Source: JAWKMZ01 sp041391965 (GTDB lineage Bacteria; Bacteroidota; Bacteroidia; Flavobacteriales; Flavobacteriaceae). Taken from it: DNA of 64,000 bases. This document shows positions 1 to 8,683 of the stretch, piece by piece; position 1 is the stretch's first letter, and the number at the start of each line of letters is the position of its first letter. The position numbers and the translations under genes were made by a program. The notes under the pieces were generated by a model. It saw only the letters and a list, made by a program, of their open reading frames with translations. It had not been told where the DNA came from and made no database searches. The stretch covers positions 62,001 to 126,000 of the forward strand of contig JAWKMZ010000005.1 in the NCBI GenBank assembly GCA_041391965.1, read 5' to 3'.

Positions 1-1082
1 AAATTAATAACAGCTGCAGTATGTTGCGCCAAATTAGTAAGTAAAATGGAATCTTCTGGTAAAGGTAAAATAGTATCCCAAACACCTCCTATTTTTTTCC
101 AAACAGGATCAATAACTACAATAACATCATTATATTCTGCAATTACTGAATCATAACGATTAGAAAAATCTACAGGGCAACGTCTAAACACCAACCCCAA
201 ATTAAACCCTTTAGTGTTTAACACTCTAATAGCCTTAGCAACATCTCTTAAATATAACTCATCTTTTGGTGAGGTGGTAATATCATCTCCACTATAACAA
301 AGATATGTTCTTTCAATATCAAGCTCATATTTATTATAAAACTCAGTTTTACTAAGTATTTGTTCAATATCATAATGCGACTCAAATTGTGGTGTGCCTG
401 TAACTATTACTTGTTGTTCATTTATAGTAGGATAATATTGTAATAGTTCATTTTTCATATACTTACTCCAAACGGTATAGTAATCTGCAGTGACATCTAA
501 AGTAGCTTTAGGCAAATTATCCCACGAAAATATAAAACACATGGTAGGTATTTGAAGTTGCTTTGCAGCCATCATTGGAGCAATAGCTAATACCGATCGT
601 TGACTTGTACAATATATGACATCTGGTTGATGCGTTTTTAACACCGAAACACAATGTTTAAAATAAACGGTACGTTGCTCTAAACTATTAATCGCTTTTC
701 TTATTAATTGTAACCCTTTTTCAGAATTAAAACAAAGTGTAACAAATTGAGTTAATAAACTTTTTAAGCTATTTTTTAATCCATTAAAGGATAAAGGAAA
801 TAAATAACTTTTATATATTGAATCTGAAGTTCTTTTTTCAAAAACTGAAAGTTCTATTCGCACTCTTGCCGACTTTAAAATACTTGATAACCAATGTAAC
901 TTTGGGTTAAGTAATGGTTTGGATTTAAAACCTAATGTTTCTAAATCAAAGGGCGTATTATTCCAAAATGTGATATCATAACCTTTATCTATCCCTTTTT
1001 TGTAAAAATCGGAATAAGCAAAGTTGCGCAAGCTTACACCGTCGGGAATTATAATGAACAATTTTAGTTTTTTAGTTTTCAT
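1..1082 (-). CDS. GT-B-like glycosyltransferase, partial (C-terminus outside window)
   Basis: An open frame starts at the ATG at 1082-1080 and runs leftward without a stop to base 1, about 360 codons. The protein begins MKTKKLKLFIIIPDG. It has no signal peptide. The middle carries a SWDNLPKA motif, then a VTGTPQFE stretch that resembles the linker before the nucleotide-sugar-binding half of GT-B enzymes. I infer a cytoplasmic glycosyltransferase acting late in assembly of the polysaccharide; donor and acceptor cannot be told. It follows the asnB-like gene with only nine bases between, so it belongs to the neuB-neuC-neuA-asnB cassette and may use the CMP-linked sugar. The family assignment is by pattern only. 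Confidence 0.7.
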   Translation of the reverse strand, partial: MKTKKLKLFIIIPDGVSLRNFAYSDFYKKGIDKGYDITFWNNTPFDLETLGFKSKPLLNPKLHWLSSILKSARVRIELSVFEKRTSDSIYKSYLFPLSFNGLKNSLKSLLTQFVTLCFNSEKGLQLIRKAINSLEQRTVYFKHCVSVLKTHQPDVIYCTSQRSVLAIAPMMAAKQLQIPTMCFIFSWDNLPKATLDVTADYYTVWSKYMKNELLQYYPTINEQQVIVTGTPQFESHYDIEQILSKTEFYNKYELDIERTYLCYSGDDITTSPKDELYLRDVAKAIRVLNTKGFNLGLVFRRCPVDFSNRYDSVIAEYNDVIVVIDPVWKKIGGVWDTILPLPEDSILLTNLAQHTAAVIN

Positions 1083-1091
1083 AAAATAGGT

Positions 1092-2798
1092 TTAATCATC
1101 ATTCATTATTAATGAAAAATTTAATAATTGCCAAATATGAAAACTGGACTCATTATTGCCTTTTAAGTAAGCATCCCATTCTCTATTAATTTCAACAATA
1201 TTAAACCACGACTTATAATTACTATATTTAATTTTGCTTATCTGACCTTCAACAAAACCTTTTAAATCTTCTGCTAACCATTCACGTTGCGGAGTTTGCA
1301 ATGCTCGTTTTGGAGCATATGATACAGATTTTGGCAAGTATTCAGATACAACATCACGCAAGATTATTTTATTTTGTTGATTTTTAATTTTAAATTCTAT
1401 AGGAAGTGAAAAGCCTAATTCCACAAGTCTAAAATCAAGGAAAGGGTCTCTAAGCTCTGTGGAATACGCCATAGATATTCTGTCATTAAAACGTAGTGCT
1501 CTAGGAATTTTAGTATAAAACAAGTCTCTATACTGCAAGTTTTCAATTTCAGTTGAAAATGGTTTTGGGTATTGATGCTTTACAACTACATCATTAAAAT
1601 CTGAGCTAATTATATTGGTTCTAAATGGACTTTTAGTAACACCTTGAATTGTTGCTTGACTGCTTGAAGTATAATAATCATAACCTGCTAATTGCTCATC
1701 CATTCCTTGACCGTCTAAAAGTACTTTAATCCCTTTTTTTGATGCCTCTTTAAATAGTTTTGAATAAGCCAAAGTTGGTAAGCCTCCATAAGGTTCATCT
1801 TGATAATTACTAATGGTTTTAGAAAGTAAAGGAACTTCTTTTGATAATAATAACATTTTGTGTAATGGGTTTTGATAATGTTGCAACATCTGTTCAACCC
1901 AAGGTAACTCATCATAATCAGCATTTCCTGTATAAAACGTAAAGGTTTCTATGTTTGTATTGTGGTTATAATTATTAACCAACGCTATCAAAGCAGAACT
2001 ATCTAATCCTCCACTCACATTAATTCCTATAGGTACATCTGCTCTAAAACGTAATTTTATACTGTCTTCTAATAGGGCTTTATAAGCTGTTTTAGCGCAT
2101 TCATAGTCCTTTATTTTTGGCTGATTATGAACAGCGTTAACAAAATCATACCATTTGGTAATTGTTAATGTGTTTTGAGTATACTCCAAATAATGTCCTC
2201 CTGGTAATTGATATATAAATTCCCAAAAAGTTTCATTTGGCATTCCATAACTTCCTGAATAAAAATAATTTAACCACGCTTCTCGATTTGGTTTTTTTTC
2301 AACGCCGCTTTTGTGAATTGCTTTTATTTCACTTGAAAACATAAAAGTGTCTGACAAATTGGAGTAATAAAAAGGTTTAACACCAAACCTATCACGAGCA
2401 GCAAACAGTTTTTTCTCTTTAATATCCCAAATTGCAAAAGAAAACATACCATTAAGTTTATTTAAACAAGCGGCTCCATATTTTAAAAAAACAGCTAATA
2501 ATACTTCGGTGTCAGATTTGGTGATAAATTCATAGTCTATTATTAATTCTGATTTAAGTTCTAAATAGTTATAAATTTCGCCATTAAAAACAATTAAGTA
2601 ACGTCCTGTTGGATCTAAAAAAGGTTGGTTAGCATTTGAAGATAAATCTATTATAGCTAACCTATTGTGACCAAAAATGGCATAATTTTCATCTTTAAAG
2701 ACACGTTTTGCATCTGGCCCTCTATGATGCTGACTTTTAAGCATTGTACTAAAGTCAAACTTTTGATATTTACCAATTATACCGGCAATTCCGCACAT
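1092..2798 (-). CDS. asnB: Glutamine-hydrolysing asparagine synthase-like amidotransferase
   Basis: 568 residues, close to the usual AsnB length. The N-terminal class II glutaminase domain (about 1-200) begins MCGIAG with the nucleophile Cys2, and shows HNRLAI (44-49) and NGE (72-74). The ATP-pyrophosphatase synthase domain follows with the SGGLDSSA loop at 262-269. The family moves ammonia from glutamine to an ATP-activated carboxylate. Its ATG overlaps the neuA stop by one base (TAATG), so it is translationally coupled to a sugar cassette. That context favours a sugar-modifying role: WbpS-type AsnB homologues in O-antigen loci are thought to amidate uronic acids such as GalNAcA, and a GalNAcA pathway is encoded at 19.5-21.9 kb. 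Ordinary asparagine synthesis cannot be excluded. Confidence 0.93.
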   Translation of the reverse strand: MCGIAGIIGKYQKFDFSTMLKSQHHRGPDAKRVFKDENYAIFGHNRLAIIDLSSNANQPFLDPTGRYLIVFNGEIYNYLELKSELIIDYEFITKSDTEVLLAVFLKYGAACLNKLNGMFSFAIWDIKEKKLFAARDRFGVKPFYYSNLSDTFMFSSEIKAIHKSGVEKKPNREAWLNYFYSGSYGMPNETFWEFIYQLPGGHYLEYTQNTLTITKWYDFVNAVHNQPKIKDYECAKTAYKALLEDSIKLRFRADVPIGINVSGGLDSSALIALVNNYNHNTNIETFTFYTGNADYDELPWVEQMLQHYQNPLHKMLLLSKEVPLLSKTISNYQDEPYGGLPTLAYSKLFKEASKKGIKVLLDGQGMDEQLAGYDYYTSSSQATIQGVTKSPFRTNIISSDFNDVVVKHQYPKPFSTEIENLQYRDLFYTKIPRALRFNDRISMAYSTELRDPFLDFRLVELGFSLPIEFKIKNQQNKIILRDVVSEYLPKSVSYAPKRALQTPQREWLAEDLKGFVEGQISKIKYSNYKSWFNIVEINREWDAYLKGNNESSFHIWQLLNFSLIMNDD

Positions 2799-3496
2799 TA
2801 ATATTTAATATTTTTAATCATATGTTCAGCAGTTTCCCAATCTTTTAAAGTATCAATATTGACGTATAATTCACTTGGTGATTCTATAAAACTCATACGC
2901 TGACCATAGAGTGAATGTGCTTCTAATAGCACTTTAGTTGACGTTATATAAATTGCTCCATCTCTATGGTAGGCTTCAGGAAGTTCTTGCCTTCTCTTTA
3001 TTATTTCAGATTCTCCTGTTGCAATGTTTAAAAAACCGCTTTTATTTAATTCAAAAGTCCAATGCGGATTATACTCATGGGGCACTTTCTGCACAGAAAT
3101 TAAAGAATCGCAATTGCTGTCTTTAAATTTTTTTATAGCATTTTCTAATAAACTCAAGCTTCTAAACGGATATGTAACCTGTAGTAAACATACGGCATCA
3201 AAATATACGCCTTGTGTTTCATACCATTTTAATGCGTGTATGATAACATCTAATGTTGCAGTATCATCTTGCGCTAAGCTAAAAGGTCTTACAAAAGGAG
3301 TCTCAACACCCAAATCGCTTGCAACTTTGAGGATTGTAGCATCATCACTGGATACTATAACTTTAGTAAGTAATGTTGACTTTAAAGCAACTTCTGTGGT
3401 ATAGGCAAGTAAAGGTTTTCCGTGTAATAATTTAATGTTTTTATTAGGAATTCCTTTAGAACCTCCACGAGCAGGTATGAGTCCTAAAATACGCAT
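2798..3496 (-). CDS. neuA: CMP-nonulosonate (acylneuraminate) cytidylyltransferase
   Basis: 232 residues, matching the short catalytic form of the family. The N-terminus carries the nucleotide-binding IPARGGSKGIPNKN signature (about residues 7-20), followed by VSSDD and LLQVTYPFR, all typical of NeuA/PseF/LegF proteins. The enzyme joins CTP to a nine-carbon 2-keto-3-deoxy acid sugar, giving the CMP-activated donor. It overlaps neuC upstream and asnB downstream by one base each, so the genes are coupled. Whether the substrate is Neu5Ac, legionaminic acid or a relative cannot be decided from this gene. Confidence 0.93.
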   Translation of the reverse strand: MRILGLIPARGGSKGIPNKNIKLLHGKPLLAYTTEVALKSTLLTKVIVSSDDATILKVASDLGVETPFVRPFSLAQDDTATLDVIIHALKWYETQGVYFDAVCLLQVTYPFRSLSLLENAIKKFKDSNCDSLISVQKVPHEYNPHWTFELNKSGFLNIATGESEIIKRRQELPEAYHRDGAIYITSTKVLLEAHSLYGQRMSFIESPSELYVNIDTLKDWETAEHMIKNIKY

Positions 3497-4653
3497 TAGT
3501 ACATAATAGTTTTATGAAACCGTAAATCTACTGTTGCCAAAATATCGGCTATTTTTTTTCCACTATCTCCATCGCCATAGATGGTACTTTTTTTATTTCT
3601 TGGTGTTTCTATTTGCATTTTAATAGCGTTTTTAATTTTATCTTCATCATAAGTAACATCAATTACATTCTCACCACGTTGCCGTCTATGCTGTCTGGTT
3701 CCTATATTTACAACGGGTACACCTAAAAAAGAACATTCTCTAATTCCAACACTACTATTACCAATTAAACATTGACTATGTTTTAAAAGTTTTAAAAAAT
3801 CATTAGAATCCATATTCTTAAAAAAACGAATATGTTTTGGGTTATATTTTTCTCTAAAAGTTCGTATTCCATTAGAAGTGCCATCAGCTCCTGCATCAAC
3901 ATTGGGCCAAAACCAAAACGTAGGAATTTTTAGTTCATTAATAACCTGCAATGTTTTGGTTACATCTGCCTTGGCCTCATCATACTCGTGAGTCACAGGA
4001 TGTTGTAATACTACAAGGTATTTTTTAGGCATCTTTTGTAAACCGCCAACACCGCCATATTTTTCAATAGGATTAAAATCAAGCGTTTTGCTTTCTATCA
4101 GTTGATGCGCTATATCTATTGATGGGCAACCTGTATTAAACACTGTAGTTTCATCTTCACCTAATTTAATAACTCGCGCTTTTGCATCTTCAGATGCTAC
4201 CAAATGAATATCTGCTAATTTTGTATTGGCATGTCTCACTTTTTCATCAATATTGCCTGTAACTTCTCCTCCTTGAATATGTACTAATGGGATATTTTGA
4301 TATGCTGCAGCAATAGAGGTTGCGATAGTTTCAAAACGATCTGCAATGGTTATAACAGCATCTGGTTTTAAATTATAAAATACAGTAGCTAACTCCATAA
4401 CACCTAAACCAGCAGTTTTTGCCATAGCTGTTTTATTTTCACCCTCAAGCACCATAAACACACGCTCATCAATTTGAAAACCATCACGTTCTATATAGTC
4501 TGCTGCATTACCATAGCGTTCTAATAAGGCCGATCCTGCAACTACTAATTGCAAATGCAAATTAGGGTGTGCTTTAATTGCTGTTAATGCTGTTTTTATC
4601 CTGCTGTAAGATGGTCTTGCTGTGATTACCACGCATATTTTACGTTTTTTCAT
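3496..4653 (-). CDS. neuC: UDP-N-acetylglucosamine 2-epimerase, hydrolysing (NeuC/LegG type)
   Basis: 385 residues, the normal length. The N-terminus (KICVVITARPSYSRIK) and the C-terminal half with GNSSVGIRECSFLGVP followed by the basic RQHRRQRGENV loop (roughly 298-332) are diagnostic of the hydrolysing 2-epimerases. These release UDP and give ManNAc from UDP-GlcNAc (NeuC), or the 2,4-diacetamido-trideoxy mannose analogue (LegG/NeuC2). The gene starts inside the 3' end of neuB (14-base overlap) and ends in the neuA start. No 4,6-dehydratase/aminotransferase pair for legionaminate is visible here, which favours the simple Neu5Ac route, but the locus continues beyond the left edge. Confidence 0.92.
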   Translation of the reverse strand: MKKRKICVVITARPSYSRIKTALTAIKAHPNLHLQLVVAGSALLERYGNAADYIERDGFQIDERVFMVLEGENKTAMAKTAGLGVMELATVFYNLKPDAVITIADRFETIATSIAAAYQNIPLVHIQGGEVTGNIDEKVRHANTKLADIHLVASEDAKARVIKLGEDETTVFNTGCPSIDIAHQLIESKTLDFNPIEKYGGVGGLQKMPKKYLVVLQHPVTHEYDEAKADVTKTLQVINELKIPTFWFWPNVDAGADGTSNGIRTFREKYNPKHIRFFKNMDSNDFLKLLKHSQCLIGNSSVGIRECSFLGVPVVNIGTRQHRRQRGENVIDVTYDEDKIKNAIKMQIETPRNKKSTIYGDGDSGKKIADILATVDLRFHKTIMY

Positions 4654-5653
4654 TTAAATCTTGTTGTGTTAAAAAATCCCATTGCTGCATATCTCTGTTA
4701 ATTGTTTTATCAATAACAGAATTAAAATATGTTGCAGCAATCCCTTTATTAGCAGGTTTTTTTGCTTCTAAATCTTCAAAAGTAAGTTGATGTCCTTTTT
4801 TTAAATCTTTATTGACTGCTAATGATTTTTCGAAAATAGACTTTAAATCTTTAAATGAAGAATTATTGTTTTTATCAACTGGATGTTGTACTGCTTTTTC
4901 AATAGTTGTTACAGAAGTTACTAATGCACTTATTTCATCTATAGTTAATGATGATGTTACATCTGGTCCAAATTGCTGCCTATCAAGCACTGCATGAAAC
5001 TCAAGTATTTCAGCTCCTAAAGCAACTGCAGCAATACAGGTTTCTGGCTTTGCAGAATGGTCTGAAAAACCGACAGAAACCTTGTAACGCTTTTTTAATT
5101 CACCTATCACATTAAGTCCATATTGCTCTGGTTGAGTGGGATATGAGGTTGTGCATTGCAAAATAGAATACTCAACATCCTTTGATTTTAAAAAGTTTAC
5201 CGCTTTATCTAATTCGTCATATGAACTCATCCCTGAAGATAAAATTACGGGCTTATTGGTTTGGGCTATTTTTTCTAATAATAAAAAATTAGTGACTTCA
5301 CCAGAGCCTATTTTATATCTATTTACACCTACTTCTTCCAACACCTCAACAGCAGCATTACTAAAAGGTGAGCTCATAAACTCTAACCCAACTTCATTGC
5401 AATGTGCTTTTAATTCTTTCCACTGTGCTAAGGTAAATTCCATACGCTTCCAATAGTCAAAACGTGTTTTATCTTGCTTTGAAAATTTAATTCTAAAAGG
5501 CTCATAAATACTGCTTTCTGCGTCAGCAATATGTGTTTGAAACTTTATAGCATGCACACCCGTTTTTGATAATACATCAATATAGGTATGCGCAGTTTCT
5601 AAACTACCGTTATGTGCTTGAGCAATTTCAGCAATAAGAAAGAGATGATTCAT
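4640..5653 (-). CDS. neuB: N-acetylneuraminate/nonulosonate synthase
   Basis: 337 residues. A TIM-barrel NeuB domain (about 1-260) with IKFQTH, SSGMSSYDE, LQCTTSYPT and GFSDHS motifs is followed by a C-terminal SAF/antifreeze-like lid (about 275-337, with KKPANKGI). The family condenses phosphoenolpyruvate with a 2-acetamido-mannose-type aldose to make a nonulosonic acid. It is the first gene of the nonulosonate cassette, with neuC starting inside it. About 47 bases separate it from the glycosyltransferase upstream, so it probably shares the operon transcript. ManNAc versus 2,4-diacetamido sugar as substrate is undecided. Confidence 0.94.
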   Translation of the reverse strand: MNHLFLIAEIAQAHNGSLETAHTYIDVLSKTGVHAIKFQTHIADAESSIYEPFRIKFSKQDKTRFDYWKRMEFTLAQWKELKAHCNEVGLEFMSSPFSNAAVEVLEEVGVNRYKIGSGEVTNFLLLEKIAQTNKPVILSSGMSSYDELDKAVNFLKSKDVEYSILQCTTSYPTQPEQYGLNVIGELKKRYKVSVGFSDHSAKPETCIAAVALGAEILEFHAVLDRQQFGPDVTSSLTIDEISALVTSVTTIEKAVQHPVDKNNNSSFKDLKSIFEKSLAVNKDLKKGHQLTFEDLEAKKPANKGIAATYFNSVIDKTINRDMQQWDFLTQQDLNEKT

Positions 5654-5700
5654 TTAAATGTTTTGAATTATAATACTCAAATATAAAAAAGTTTAAAGCA

Positions 5701-6807
5701 TTATAGGATTAGTTCTGAATCTAAATCAATAACAAAATGTATGGTTTTTAGATTTTCTGAAATTGAATACATATAATTACAATGACGATACCGAAAGACA
5801 ATTTGTCTTAAAATCAAATCATTAACCGCTTTCATCGTTAAATAAGGTTGTGTTTGTTTTCCAAGACTTTTTTTTGCTTTATACTTTATAGTGTTCACAT
5901 AATTATCTTCCTGAAATTGGACCTCAACTATCCCTTTGTAATGTTTTGGCAATTCTTCTTCTAAAAAATGAATTACATGAGCAGCAATATTAGTTATTTT
6001 GATGGTTGTATTAGTGGTTTTCAACCTTAATAAATCTTCATTCTTATAATATCTGCCTCCTTTTTTATGATTAGAAAATACTATTGCTCTGTTACTATTT
6101 TGAAGAAAATGGCGCTGATTAAGCCTCAAAACATTGGTTAACCGAGGTTCTTGTGTCAGTTTATTGTCTTTTTTTTGTGGATATCTGGGATGCCATTGAT
6201 GATAAAGCAACACTTCATTGCATTTGTTAAGTTTTGCACCCGATTGTTCTATACGAGCGTTTAAATCTTCATCTTCTGAACCATAAAAATGAAAAAACTC
6301 ATCTAAACCTCCTACTGTTTCTAACAATGCTTTTGGGTACAAACCAATTCCAAAAGTATCTCCTATATGGGTTGTTTGGACGGCTTTTAGATTTAGCGTT
6401 TTTTGTTGTTGTTTCGTGACCTGTTCAGAGAGGTAGCCTATTTTAAAAAGCGAATACGTGTTTGCTGTCGCTAATCTTGAAAGTGTTTCTATAAAATCAG
6501 CAGTAAATAGTACATCTACATCAGCAATTACTACATATTGAGTTAGTGCCTGCGTGATGCCGTAGTTCAAAGCTTTGCTTTTATTCCATAACAATCCTGT
6601 ATGTCCGATGTAAATGTAAGTTGCAAAATCAAATTGACTTAGCACTTTTTTTACCGCATTTGCATAATCTGCATCACTACCATAATCAATAAAAAGCACT
6701 TTAAAATTGGTATTGCTTTGCTGCTGTAACGAATGCATAGATGACCTTATCCTTGATACTTCACGGTTTCTATAGGCAAAAAGTATGGTTATTGAAATAT
6801 TCATCAT
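5701..6807 (-). CDS. Family 2 glycosyltransferase with C-terminal galactosyltransferase-like domain
   Basis: 368 residues. The GT-A fold starts at the N-terminus (ISITILFAYRNRE) with an ADVDVLF acidic metal-site motif near residue 95. The YGSEDEDLNARI stretch near 173-183 is typical of the Glyco_transf_7C domain found in chondroitin/hyaluronan-type polymerases. The last 150 residues match no domain I recognise. It most likely adds a sugar to the growing polysaccharide in the cytoplasm. Two tandem ATGs lie at 6807 and 6804; the first is given. The FkbM gene stop is immediately upstream with no gap, so translation is coupled. Confidence 0.85.
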   Translation of the reverse strand: MMNISITILFAYRNREVSRIRSSMHSLQQQSNTNFKVLFIDYGSDADYANAVKKVLSQFDFATYIYIGHTGLLWNKSKALNYGITQALTQYVVIADVDVLFTADFIETLSRLATANTYSLFKIGYLSEQVTKQQQKTLNLKAVQTTHIGDTFGIGLYPKALLETVGGLDEFFHFYGSEDEDLNARIEQSGAKLNKCNEVLLYHQWHPRYPQKKDNKLTQEPRLTNVLRLNQRHFLQNSNRAIVFSNHKKGGRYYKNEDLLRLKTTNTTIKITNIAAHVIHFLEEELPKHYKGIVEVQFQEDNYVNTIKYKAKKSLGKQTQPYLTMKAVNDLILRQIVFRYRHCNYMYSISENLKTIHFVIDLDSELIL

Positions 6808-7569
6808 CTAACTATTTTCAACAGATGCAGTATTGAAAAAAATATCCAATTTATAGGCAGTAACATCTCCTGTATCAACAAACAGTTGGTAATTGTTTGA
6901 TTGCAAAACGACCTTTAATTCATCAAATTGGTTTTTGGTCATGGTCCCCGTTTTTAAACCATGTTCAAAATGAATGATGGCCGGTGTCACTTTTTTATAA
7001 TCAATCTGCATCAGAATCTCATAATCATAACCCTCGGCGTCCAAAATCAGCACATCCAACTGTTTGATCTGATAGGTCTCTATCATGATTTCCAACGACA
7101 TGCATTTGACCTTTTCTTCAATAATATATTCTGATGGGATATGTGTTTTCTTGTGATGGTTTTTATCAAAAGATGCGATACCCAAAGCAAATTCCGGTAC
7201 CATGGACTCAAAAGCTTTTCCAACCTTATAAATACTTGTTTCTTGCAAAGTATTATGGATAGCAACATTTAAGGGCATAATGTTGGGATGGTTTTTATAA
7301 TTAGCACAAAGGTCTTCATAATAGTCTTTTACAGGTTCCACCACATAACCTTTTACCCGTGTTCCATTATACTTCACAAACTCATAAATGGGATCAAAGC
7401 GTTTGCCGTCATTGGCTCCTATTTGTATAAAATTGACACTTTTATAAGTTTCTAAATAATGATGCAAAAGACTCTCCAAAAAATTGAAATAGAAAACGCT
7501 GTGGATTCTAAACCCTGTATTCATCATTTGATACTTCGCAAAATTTTTTATTGTTTTCTTAATCCCCAT
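6808..7569 (-). CDS. FkbM-family methyltransferase
   Basis: 253 residues. The SAM-binding start FIQIGANDG (about 45-53), the VVEPVKDYYEDL acidic loop, and the later VLILDAEGYDYEIL (about 173-186) are the FkbM pattern. These enzymes O-methylate small hydroxylated molecules and are common in polysaccharide loci, where they methylate sugars. The ATG overlaps the stop of the GT4 gene by one base, and its own stop abuts the next glycosyltransferase. Its sequence looks a little less AT-rich than that of its neighbours. It is the first of two FkbM genes counting from the left; the other is at 17.4-18.3 kb and the two proteins do not look like recent duplicates. Confidence 0.88.
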   Translation of the reverse strand: MGIKKTIKNFAKYQMMNTGFRIHSVFYFNFLESLLHHYLETYKSVNFIQIGANDGKRFDPIYEFVKYNGTRVKGYVVEPVKDYYEDLCANYKNHPNIMPLNVAIHNTLQETSIYKVGKAFESMVPEFALGIASFDKNHHKKTHIPSEYIIEEKVKCMSLEIMIETYQIKQLDVLILDAEGYDYEILMQIDYKKVTPAIIHFEHGLKTGTMTKNQFDELKVVLQSNNYQLFVDTGDVTAYKLDIFFNTASVENS

Positions 7570-8666
7570 TATACCATTAAACTTTTAGCCTTGTTAATTA
7601 TTTTATTCATACCTAAATTCCATTCTTCCATGGTATATCGGTCAATTTCCTTCGGTTTATTGATTTCTTTGTTTTTTAAAAATGTTGTGATGGCCAGTTC
7701 CCATTCTTCAATAAAATGCGGGTGTTCTATCAATACGCCCAATTTCCCATCTTGTAACACTTCTGGCACACCTCCTAACGCTGAAGCAATACAATAATTG
7801 CCACAATGCAGAGCCTCAATTAATGTGAGGCCAAAACCCTCGTGCCATAATGTCGGAAACAGATAACAATCTGACGTTTGGTAATACTCGGGCAAAAGGT
7901 CATTGGGCATTTTTCCGAAAAATTTTACTCCCGTCTGTTCTAAATCCCTTGTCGCGCCTACAACCCAAAGTTCAATATTTTTATGCCTCTCAATCAGCAA
8001 TTTCCATACATTTAAAATCAAATCCAATCCCTTTTTAGGTCTATCTTGCGAGCACCACACAAATACTGTTTTGTCAGTAACTTGGTGTTTTTTCTTTAAG
8101 GCAATCTTTTTTTCTGGTGTAGGCGGATGAAATTTCGCGGTATTTATTCCATTGTGCAACACAGAGAATAAACAAGGTAAAATAGTATAAGCATTTTTAT
8201 GAGCGATATAGGCAGAATGCGTAAGCAGTACCATTTCATCAATAAATTCAAAAAACCAACGGCTTTCAAAATTTCCAAAAAATGGTGGATAGCCATGATA
8301 GAAGAATTGAATGTATAGTTGCTTCCTGATGTTGGGATGATCAGTCAAATACGCTTTTAGCGCCTTAACCAATCCAAAATTATCAATAATTTGGACGATG
8401 TATTTCTCATTAGGCTGTAGGTATTTTATCAAGGTCTCCACATATAACTGATGTGGTTTTTTAGTGAGTTTTTGTTTTACTTTTGAAATAAAATTAGTAG
8501 GGACAATACAATAGTCAACGCCATTAAATTGCTTAAGTGGTGCCTCACATAAAATAGTATCAATACCACTGTTTCCTGACTCAAAATAATTTTTATACAT
8601 CGTGGTCCAACTCCCAATATGATGGTAGGGCAATGGTTGTTGAGAAATTAAGATGACTTTGGACAT
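7569..8666 (-). CDS. Family 4 (GT-B) glycosyltransferase
   Basis: 365 residues. The C-terminal GT1/GT4 half shows LHNGINTAKFHPP, then VWCSQDRPKKGLD, and the EGFGLTLIE motif near 277-287, which is the E-x7-E pair that contacts the nucleotide sugar in retaining GT4 enzymes. It probably transfers a sugar from a nucleotide donor to the lipid-linked chain on the cytoplasmic side. The start ATG at 8666 follows the preceding gene by 17 bases, and its stop overlaps the FkbM start. Confidence 0.9.
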   Translation of the reverse strand: MSKVILISQQPLPYHHIGSWTTMYKNYFESGNSGIDTILCEAPLKQFNGVDYCIVPTNFISKVKQKLTKKPHQLYVETLIKYLQPNEKYIVQIIDNFGLVKALKAYLTDHPNIRKQLYIQFFYHGYPPFFGNFESRWFFEFIDEMVLLTHSAYIAHKNAYTILPCLFSVLHNGINTAKFHPPTPEKKIALKKKHQVTDKTVFVWCSQDRPKKGLDLILNVWKLLIERHKNIELWVVGATRDLEQTGVKFFGKMPNDLLPEYYQTSDCYLFPTLWHEGFGLTLIEALHCGNYCIASALGGVPEVLQDGKLGVLIEHPHFIEEWELAITTFLKNKEINKPKEIDRYTMEEWNLGMNKIINKAKSLMV

Positions 8667-8683
8667 AGACCGTTTATATAAGA

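Noticed and set aside
3024..3404. 126-codon plus-strand open frame over neuA
   Set aside because: Lies wholly antisense to a well-supported cytidylyltransferase gene, with no recognisable domain.
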